A stretch of DNA of 9,359 nt from NCBI GenBank assembly GCA_035511515.1, contig DATKFG010000023.1:1-9359 (forward strand), given 5' to 3'. Position numbers and translations under genes: made by a program. Positions within the stretch are counted from its first letter, which is position 1, and each line of letters starts with the position of its first letter. Below the pieces are notes generated by a model. That model worked only from the letters and a program-made list of their open reading frames with translations. It did no database searches and was not told the DNA's origin. Source of the stretch: VBCK01 sp035511515. Lineage in GTDB: Bacteria; Pseudomonadota; Gammaproteobacteria; Burkholderiales; Burkholderiaceae_F. Of this stretch, positions 1-5,212 are shown one piece after another.

Positions 1-147
1 ATCGGAGTGATCTTCTACGCGTCCAACAAGCTGTTCTCGCACCTGGGCCTGCTGAACACCTGGCCGCCGATCGTGGTGGCGGCCCTGCCGGGCCTGCTGG
101 TGTTGTCCGTGGCGCTGATTGCGCTGTATTGGGTAGAAAGGCGCTGA
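1..147 (+). CDS. LptG-like protein, C-terminal fragment (5' end outside the window)
   Basis: An open frame enters from the left edge and ends with TGA at 145-147, giving 48 residues (IGVIFYASNK... to ...YWVERR). This matches the C-terminal two membrane segments of LptG. It is 44/48 identical to residues 330-377 of the complete LptG on the opposite strand in this window, differing only at M to S, I to L, T to S and T to I. At DNA level 133 of 147 positions match with no indels, and several differences are silent, which looks like real sequence divergence rather than read error. LptG is an inner-membrane subunit of the LPS exporter. Whether this is the end of an intact second lptG, a duplicated fragment or an assembly join cannot be told, because the rest lies outside the window. 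Confidence 0.75.
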   Translation: MGVIFYASNKLFSHLGLLNTWPPIVVAALPGLLVLSVALIALYWVERR

Positions 148-271
148 GCCCTCACCCCCTCCCCTCTCCCGCTTGCGCGGGGCGATACTTCGTGCCCCTA
201 TGAACATCTGAGCGCTTGCGCCGCTCGATCGCCCCTCGCCTGCGCAGCGGGAGACGGGAGGGGGTGATGGC
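148..271. terminator. REP-like palindromic element between convergent gene ends, candidate bidirectional terminator
   Basis: The gap between the two convergent stop codons holds a C-rich arm (148-173, core CACCCCCTCCCCTCTCCCGC) and its G-rich partner (246-271), with 24 of 26 positions complementary. Smaller hairpins lie inside: GGGGC/GCCCC (179-183 with 194-198) and GAGCG/CGCTC (210-214 with 222-226). C-rich palindromes of this type are commonly dispersed between genes in beta- and gammaproteobacteria. I infer termination for both converging transcripts from its position; there is no clear U-tract on either strand, so it is not a textbook intrinsic terminator. Confidence 0.5.
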
Positions 272-1405
272 TCAGCGCCTTTCGACCCAATACAGCGCGG
301 TCAGCGCCACCGTCAACACCAGCAGGCCCGGTATCGCCGCCACCACGATCGGCGGCCAGGTGTTCAGCAGGCCCAGGTGCGAGAACAGCTTGTTCATCGC
401 GTAAAAGATCACCCCTATCATGATGCCGGAGAACACCTTGAAGCTCATCGTGCCGCTGCGCACGTGCAGGTAGGCGAACGGCAGGGCCAGTGCCATCATC
501 ACCAGGATCGCCAGCGGATAGAACATCTTGCTCCAGAACGCGATCTCGAACCGGTCGGTGCGCTGCCGGTTCTCGGCCAGGTGGCGGATGTAGCGCGACA
601 GGTTCAATGCCCCCATCCTTTCGGGCTGAAGCAGCAGCGCGCCGAAGATCTCCGGCGTCAATCCCGAATGCCACAGGCGCTGCGCCTGTTTCGTGACCTC
701 GGTGTGCTGCGACGTCTGGGACACGTCACTGGCGACCAACGCGGGGATCGAGGTCTCGACCACGTCGGACAGGTCCCACCCCACACCGCGCACATAGCGG
801 CCCTTGGCCGCCGTGCTGACCGACCGCAGCTGCATTTCCTTGTCGAATTCGTAGATCTTCCAGTGGTCCACCGACGTGTCGGTGTTGACGTGAACGACGT
901 TCACGAATCGCAGCCGGGGCGCGCCGTCTGCGCCGTCGGCAATCACGTCGCGCAGCCACACCCCCGAGCGGAACTCCTGCGCCAGCGGCGATCCGGATGC
1001 GCGCAGCTTCAGGCGCCGCGCCAGGTCCTCGGCCGACGGCGCAACCGCCTCGCCGAACACGTAGGTGAGCAGCGTGAAGGCCGCGCCGATCTGCACCACC
1101 GTGAGGGCCAGTCGGCGCGTGCTCAGCCCGGCCACCCGCATGATCGTGAACTCCGAATTGGCGGCGAGCTTGGACAGCGCGTAGATGGTGCCGATCAGCG
1201 CCGCGATCGGCATCAGCTCGTAGGTGCGCGAAGGCGTCAGCAGCGCGACGAAGGCGAGCGCGTGCCCGACCCGATAGCCGGCGTGGCCGACGTCGTCGAA
1301 CTCCTTGATCAGGTCGAACAGCGCAAACAGGGCCACCAGCGCCAGCAGCACGAACGCGGTCGAGGCGGCCACCTCGCGCCAGACGTAGTTGCGCAGTGTT
1401 TTCAC
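272..1405 (-). CDS. lptG: LPS export system permease LptG
   Basis: This is an inner-membrane subunit of the LptB2FG ABC transporter, which extracts lipopolysaccharide from the inner membrane and passes it to LptC. With the GTG start at 1405-1403 the protein is 377 residues, near the usual family length. It has an N-terminal membrane helix (about 12-32) after a short basic stretch (VKTLRNYVWR), two more helices at about 62-80 and 98-120, a periplasmic beta-rich domain (about 140-280), and three C-terminal helices (about 297-372). The conserved segment ELMPIAALIGTIYALSKLA followed by RVAGLS is typical of LptG. The frame stays open upstream to 1714, but that part lies inside lptF and is unlike LptG. 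The GTG overlaps the lptF stop (GTGA), indicating translational coupling. The last 48 codons are duplicated in inverted orientation at the left window edge. Confidence 0.95.
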   Translation of the reverse strand: MKTLRNYVWREVAASTAFVLLALVALFALFDLIKEFDDVGHAGYRVGHALAFVALLTPSRTYELMPIAALIGTIYALSKLAANSEFTIMRVAGLSTRRLALTVVQIGAAFTLLTYVFGEAVAPSAEDLARRLKLRASGSPLAQEFRSGVWLRDVIADGADGAPRLRFVNVVHVNTDTSVDHWKIYEFDKEMQLRSVSTAAKGRYVRGVGWDLSDVVETSIPALVASDVSQTSQHTEVTKQAQRLWHSGLTPEIFGALLLQPERMGALNLSRYIRHLAENRQRTDRFEIAFWSKMFYPLAILVMMALALPFAYLHVRSGTMSFKVFSGIMIGVIFYAMNKLFSHLGLLNTWPPIVVAAIPGLLVLTVALTALYWVERR

Positions 1406-2514
1406 GAAGGGCGCACCCGCCAGTAAAACGGCAGCAACCAGCGCGGCAGCCAGCGCTGCAGGTACACGCGCCGGACGAACAGCAGCACGGTCAGCGCCAC
1501 CGCCGTCAGGTGGACGAACCAGGCCGCCGCGGCAAAGCCGATCCGTCCCTGCTGCACCCAGGCCTGCGTGATCTGGATCCCGTCCAGGTACAGCACGAAC
1601 AGCAGCACCGCGACGATCAGGTTGGCGGAGCGGCCCACCCGCGGATTGATGAACGCCAGCGGCACCGCCAGCAGCGCCAGCATCATCGCCACGATCGGCA
1701 GGCCCAACCGCCACAGCAGCTCGCCGCGGTGCAGCGGGGTCGGCTCGACCAGCAGGTCGATCGTGGGCAGCGCGCGGGCCGTGGAGGGGGAGAACGTGGC
1801 CTGCGCCGGCTGATCGAGCGGGACCGAATAGCGTGCAAACTCCACCACGCGGAACCCGGGCACGCCCGGGCGGCCTTCGTAGCGCCGGCCCCGCTCCAAG
1901 GTCAGCACGCGCGTGCCGTCCGGCTGGATCTGGATCTGGCCTTCGGCGGCGGCGATCACGCTTTCGCGCTCGGGCCCGCGGTGGTTGACGAACACGTCGC
2001 GCACGCGCGCCCCGTCCAGGTCCACCGATTCGACGAAAAAGACGCGATCGGCCGAGGTGGACTCGGCGAACCGCCCGGGCATCACCTTGCTCAAGTCATC
2101 GCGCTGCTGGAAGCGGGCCCGGCTCTCGGCCATCCGGGCCTGGGCCCAGGGGGCCACCAGGAAGGTGAGCAGCGCAATGAGCAGCACCGGCGGCACCGCG
2201 AAGCGGATCACGGGCGGCACCCACGCCAGCAGGCTGCGGCCGGAGGCGAACCAGACCACCATTTCGGAGTCGCGGAAGGCGCGCGACATCGCCATCAGCA
2301 CCGACACGAACACGGTCAGCGTCAGCACGACCGGCAGGTTGGTCAGCGCCGACAACGCCAGTATCGAGACCACAGCGCCGCTGTCGATCTCGCCGTTGGC
2401 AGCCTCACCCAGGATGCGCACCAGCCCGACCGAAAACAGGATGCAGAACAGCACCGTGAAGACGGCTCCGGCCGTGCTGCTCAATTCCCGGGCGATCGCG
2501 CGCCGGAAGATCAT
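1402..2514 (-). CDS. lptF: LPS export system permease LptF
   Basis: This is the partner of LptG in the LptB2FG lipopolysaccharide exporter of the inner membrane. The 370-residue protein starts MIFRRAIARELSSTAGAVF, a characteristic LptF start. It has helices at about 14-33, 50-75 and 100-121, a periplasmic beta-jellyroll-like region (about 130-265, containing FFVESVD and EGQIQIQPDGTRVLTLERGRRYEG), and C-terminal helices at about 268-288, 298-312 and 328-347. The segment LAVPLAFINPRVGRS before the last helices is strongly typical of the family. It is first in a two-gene lptF-lptG operon and overlaps lptG by 4 nt. It is transcribed divergently from pepA, with 83 bp between the start codons. No strong Shine-Dalgarno sequence precedes the ATG. 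No truncation or missing segment is apparent. Confidence 0.97.
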   Translation of the reverse strand: MIFRRAIARELSSTAGAVFTVLFCILFSVGLVRILGEAANGEIDSGAVVSILALSALTNLPVVLTLTVFVSVLMAMSRAFRDSEMVVWFASGRSLLAWVPPVIRFAVPPVLLIALLTFLVAPWAQARMAESRARFQQRDDLSKVMPGRFAESTSADRVFFVESVDLDGARVRDVFVNHRGPERESVIAAAEGQIQIQPDGTRVLTLERGRRYEGRPGVPGFRVVEFARYSVPLDQPAQATFSPSTARALPTIDLLVEPTPLHRGELLWRLGLPIVAMMLALLAVPLAFINPRVGRSANLIVAVLLFVLYLDGIQITQAWVQQGRIGFAAAAWFVHLTAVALTVLLFVRRVYLQRWLPRWLLPFYWRVRPS

Positions 2515-2597
2515 CGGGCGGTACGGCCGCTATACTGCGCCGCTTCCACCGAGTTGGTCCGTTTTCCCACCGCAAGAACAAGATAACGTCTAAGCCG
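2515..2597. promoter_or_regulatory. Divergent lptF/pepA promoter region
   Basis: This 83-bp gap must hold the start signals for both directions unless they lie inside the genes. On the + strand a good -10 candidate, TATACT (2531-2536), sits 61 bp before the pepA ATG. The corresponding -35 position falls at the lptF start codon and is a poor match to TTGACA. The pepA leader would be about 55 nt with no clear Shine-Dalgarno sequence before the ATG. On the minus strand I see no convincing -35/-10 pair for lptF. If the TATACT box is right, RNA polymerase at pepA would cover the lptF translation start, so the two directions could interfere. Confidence 0.45.
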
Positions 2598-4088
2598 ATG
2601 GAATTTAACACGAAGATCGCATTGCCCGAGACCTTCAAGGCCGACTGCGTGGCAGTGGGCGTATTCGAGGAGGGGGGGCTGACCGCATCGGCGCGCCGCA
2701 TCGACAGCATCACGCGCGGAGCGGTGCGCTCGGCGGTCGCCAGCGGCGACATGACCGGCGCGCGCGGCACGTCGCTGCTGCTCAGGCAACTGCCGGGGGT
2801 GGCGAGCAGCCGGGTGCTGCTGGTGGGGCTGGGTACGCCCGGCGAGTTCGGAGACCGCGCTTACGCCGAGGCCGTGCGCACCGCCATCAAGGGGGCCGGA
2901 CCCGGCAGCGGCTCGCTCGCCGTGGCCGCGTCCGAGTGGCAGGTCAAGGGGCGCGATCCACGCTGGCATGCATCGATGTTCGTGGTGTCGGCGCGCGAGG
3001 TGCCGTTCCGCGCCGACGAGCTCAAGACCAAGAAGGACGAGGCCGCCACCCGCGTTGCCCGCGTGCAATTGCTGCTGGACAAGCGCGACGCGGCCGTCGA
3101 GAAGGGACTGGCCGAGGGGCGCGCCATCGCCAACGGGGTTGATCTGGCCAAGCGGCTGGGCAACCTGCCGGCCAACGTCTGCACGCCCGAATACCTGGCC
3201 CAGCAGGCCCGCAAGCTGCAAAGGGACTGGGGCATCGGCGTGCAGGTGCTCGCCCGCGGGCAGATCGAGGCGCTGAAGATGGGCGCATTCCTGTCGGTGG
3301 CCAAGGGATCGGACCAGCCGCCACGCCTGATCGTGGCCAAGTACCAGGGAGCCGGCCGCGGGCGATTCGCCGACCCGATCGCGCTGGTCGGCAAGGGCAT
3401 CACGTTCGATTCGGGCGGGATCTCGATCAAGCCGGCTGCCGAGATGGACGAAATGAAGTTCGACATGTGCGGCGCCGCTTCGGTGCTCGGGACGCTGCGG
3501 GCGGCCGCCGAGCTGAAACTTAAGGTGAACGTGGTCGGGGTTATTCCGACCTGCGAGAACATGCCGTCGGGCCGCGCCAACAAGCCGGGAGACATCGTGA
3601 CGTCGATGTCGGGCCAGACCATCGAGGTGCTGAACACCGATGCCGAGGGCCGGCTGATCCTGTGCGACGCCCTGACCTACGTGCAGCGGTTCAAGCCGTC
3701 CGCGGTGGTCGACATCGCCACCCTGACCGGCGCCATCATCGTCTCGCTCGGGTCGATCCACTCGGGGCTGTTCAGCCCGAATGACGAGCTGGCTGCCGAG
3801 CTGATGGAGGCCGCCCGCCAGGCCGCGGATCGCGCCTGGCGCATGCCGGTCGACGACGACTACCAGGAGCAGCTCAAGTCGAACTTCGCCGACATGGCCA
3901 ATATCGGCATGCGGGGAAACGCCGGCTCGATCGTGGCGGCGTGCTTCCTGGCGCGTTTTACCAAGGGCATGCGCTGGGCGCACCTGGACGTGGCCGGAAC
4001 GGCGTTTCGGGGAGGCAGTGCCAAGGGCGCCACGGGGCGGCCGGTGCCGCTGCTGACCCACTTCCTGCTGGCGCGCGCCGGCGCCTGA
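2598..4088 (+). CDS. pepA: Leucyl aminopeptidase (cytosol aminopeptidase, M17 family)
   Basis: This cytoplasmic two-metal exopeptidase removes N-terminal residues such as leucine from peptides. The 496-residue protein is close to E. coli PepA (503). The variable N-terminal domain spans about 1-165. The catalytic domain contains VGKGITFDSGG (264-274), SIKP, KFDMCGAAS and the family signature NTDAEGRL (346-353). By position relative to E. coli PepA (offset of 4), the metal ligands are K266, D271, D289, D348 and E350, and the catalytic pair is K278 and R352; all are present. The gene heads the forward cluster, divergent from lptF as in E. coli. In E. coli, PepA also binds DNA as a transcription and site-specific recombination factor; nothing here shows whether that applies to this protein. 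Confidence 0.97.
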   Translation: MEFNTKIALPETFKADCVAVGVFEEGGLTASARRIDSITRGAVRSAVASGDMTGARGTSLLLRQLPGVASSRVLLVGLGTPGEFGDRAYAEAVRTAIKGAGPGSGSLAVAASEWQVKGRDPRWHASMFVVSAREVPFRADELKTKKDEAATRVARVQLLLDKRDAAVEKGLAEGRAIANGVDLAKRLGNLPANVCTPEYLAQQARKLQRDWGIGVQVLARGQIEALKMGAFLSVAKGSDQPPRLIVAKYQGAGRGRFADPIALVGKGITFDSGGISIKPAAEMDEMKFDMCGAASVLGTLRAAAELKLKVNVVGVIPTCENMPSGRANKPGDIVTSMSGQTIEVLNTDAEGRLILCDALTYVQRFKPSAVVDIATLTGAIIVSLGSIHSGLFSPNDELAAELMEAARQAADRAWRMPVDDDYQEQLKSNFADMANIGMRGNAGSIVAACFLARFTKGMRWAHLDVAGTAFRGGSAKGATGRPVPLLTHFLLARAGA

Positions 4089-4186
4089 GCCGGGCGGCGC
4101 GCGCCCGCGCGCAACATCCGCAGACCCGCGCGGGGCCCGGCTGGACCATAATTCGGCCTGTCCGACCGTGAATTTGCGCCCACCCG
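4089..4186 (+). promoter_or_regulatory. pepA-holC gap with two GC hairpins and a weak -10-like box
   Basis: Just after the pepA stop is a perfect 6-bp stem CGGGCG/CGCCCG (4091-4096 with 4102-4107, 5-nt loop), then the palindrome CCCGCGCGGG (4125-4134). Neither is followed by a T-run. A CATAAT box (4147-4152) lies 35 bp before the holC ATG but has no recognisable -35 partner. Possible readings are partial termination or RNA processing after pepA plus a weak promoter for holC onward. This is the largest gap in the forward cluster. Confidence 0.25.
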
Positions 4187-4657
4187 ATGCACGACGCCAC
4201 CGCCCCGGCCGCTTCGATTTCGCGGGTCGTAATCGACTTTCATTTCAACGTGGACCATCCGGTGATCCACGCCTGTCGCGTCGTGCGCAAGGCCCTTGGC
4301 AGTGGGCGCTCGGTGCTGGCATTCAGCCGCGATGCGCAGCGGCTGGCGCGGCTCGATTCGGCGCTGTGGACATTCTCGGCGCTCGATTTCCTGCCGCACG
4401 TGTACGCGGACTCCGAGCTGGCCGATCGAACTCCGGTGTGGCTGTCGATGACCCCCCTTCCCGATCGCGAGCGCGACGTGCTGCTGCTGCTGGACGAGCA
4501 AGTCGCGCCGGACTTCGAGCGCTGGTTCGAGCGCTTCGAGCGGGTCATCGAAATCGTCTCCAACGAGGACGACGATCGCGCCCACGCGCGTGCCCGATTC
4601 AAGGCCTACCGCGACCGGGGCTTTGTTCCGCGCTCTCACCAGATCGCCGCGCCATGA
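4187..4657 (+). CDS. holC: DNA polymerase III subunit chi
   Basis: HolC (chi) is a clamp-loader accessory protein that pairs with psi (HolD) where present and binds the C-terminal tail of single-stranded DNA-binding protein. The 156-residue protein is slightly longer than E. coli HolC (147), the extra residues being a non-conserved N-terminal lead (MHDATAPAAS). Family landmarks are IDFHFNV (16-22), RLDSALW (55-61, compare E. coli RLDEALW), FLPHV (68-72, compare FVPHN) and RFKAYRDRGF (137-146, compare RYKAYRVAGF). The ATG at 4187 is the only good start before the conserved core; there is no clear Shine-Dalgarno sequence. Its stop overlaps the next start codon as ATGA, so the following small protein is likely translationally coupled. 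Its place between pepA and valS is the same as in E. coli. Confidence 0.93.
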   Translation: MHDATAPAASISRVVIDFHFNVDHPVIHACRVVRKALGSGRSVLAFSRDAQRLARLDSALWTFSALDFLPHVYADSELADRTPVWLSMTPLPDRERDVLLLLDEQVAPDFERWFERFERVIEIVSNEDDDRAHARARFKAYRDRGFVPRSHQIAAP

Positions 4658-5190
4658 GCCCATCGACCCAGAAAGCGGACGCGCCGGAACAGATCCCGCC
4701 GGACGACGCCTCGATCCCGGTGCTGACCGAGCGGCTGACGCTGCCGCCGCTGGAGCTGGATACGACGCTGCCCCCGGATATGACGCTGACGATCGACACG
4801 GCGCTGCCCCGGGAGCCGCCGCGCCAGGCGCCCGCCCAGCGCGCCGTGCCGCCCGCGGCGGCGCCCACCGTGGCGCCGCCTGCGGCCGCCTCGATGGTCC
4901 CGCCGCGACCGGTCGCGCCGACGCCGGCGAGCGGCGCCGATGCCGTCACCGCGGGCACGCACTGGACCCGGATCGAAGTGGAATTGCGCTCTTCGATCCT
5001 GCAGGCGGTGGCCGATGCGCTGCCGCAGGAAGTCGACGCCATCGTGCGCAGCCGGATGAACGAAGCGATCGATCGGCTGGTCGAGCAGCTGGCCGCCGAG
5101 ACGCGCCTGGCGCTGGCGGCGTCGCTGCGCGACATCGTCGATCACGCGGTGCGCACCGAGCTGGGCCGGCTGCGCACGCTGAAGCGCTGA
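4654..5190 (+). CDS. Proline-rich hypothetical protein, DUF2486-like
   Basis: This 178-residue protein of unknown function has two parts. Residues 1-100 are rich in Pro, Ala and Thr and probably disordered. They contain SIPVLTE (20-26), a short motif I recall at the N-terminus of DUF2486 proteins of Burkholderia, and a near-repeat of nine residues, TLPPLELDT (29-37) then TLPPDMTLT (38-46). Residues about 103-176 look helical and amphipathic (WTRIEVELRSSILQAVADAL, then DAIVRSRMNEAIDRLVEQLA, then LAASLRDIVDHAVRTELGRL), suggesting oligomerisation or partner binding. There is no signal peptide or membrane helix, so it is probably cytoplasmic. The start is fixed by the ATGA overlap with holC; the stop is 22 nt before valS. 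Coupling to holC suggests a partner role with the chi subunit, but that is inference. The family assignment is from memory and needs a profile search. Confidence 0.8.
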   Translation: MSPSTQKADAPEQIPPDDASIPVLTERLTLPPLELDTTLPPDMTLTIDTALPREPPRQAPAQRAVPPAAAPTVAPPAAASMVPPRPVAPTPASGADAVTAGTHWTRIEVELRSSILQAVADALPQEVDAIVRSRMNEAIDRLVEQLAAETRLALAASLRDIVDHAVRTELGRLRTLKR

Positions 5191-5212
5191 GCGCGGCGGC
5201 CTCGCACCACCC

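Larger units (their letters stand above)
1..418. repeat. Long imperfect inverted repeat covering two lptG 3' ends
   Basis: Bases 1-173 align without gaps to the reverse complement of 246-418 (paired coordinates sum to 419). By hand count there are about 16 mismatches, roughly 91% identity. The match covers the last 48 lptG codons, both stop codons and the following C-rich intergenic element. After a small gap the symmetry resumes as GGGGCGAT (179-186) against ATCGCCCC (228-235), leaving a central spacer of about 41 bp with no obvious symmetry to the arms. The left arm is cut by the window edge, so its full length is unknown. The two genes are convergent. Confidence 0.9.

Noticed and set aside
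1406..1714. A longer lptG starting upstream of 1405
   Set aside because: The extra 103 residues would lie inside lptF and do not resemble LptG. The GTG overlapping the lptF stop gives the normal family start.
1396..2586. A 396-codon + strand frame opposite lptF
   Set aside because: It is antisense to a complete LptF and has a low-complexity Gln/His/Arg-rich translation without motifs.
2511..4061. A 516-codon minus-strand frame opposite pepA
   Set aside because: It is antisense to a complete PepA with all catalytic residues, and its composition (His/Arg/Gly-rich) is typical of a GC shadow frame.
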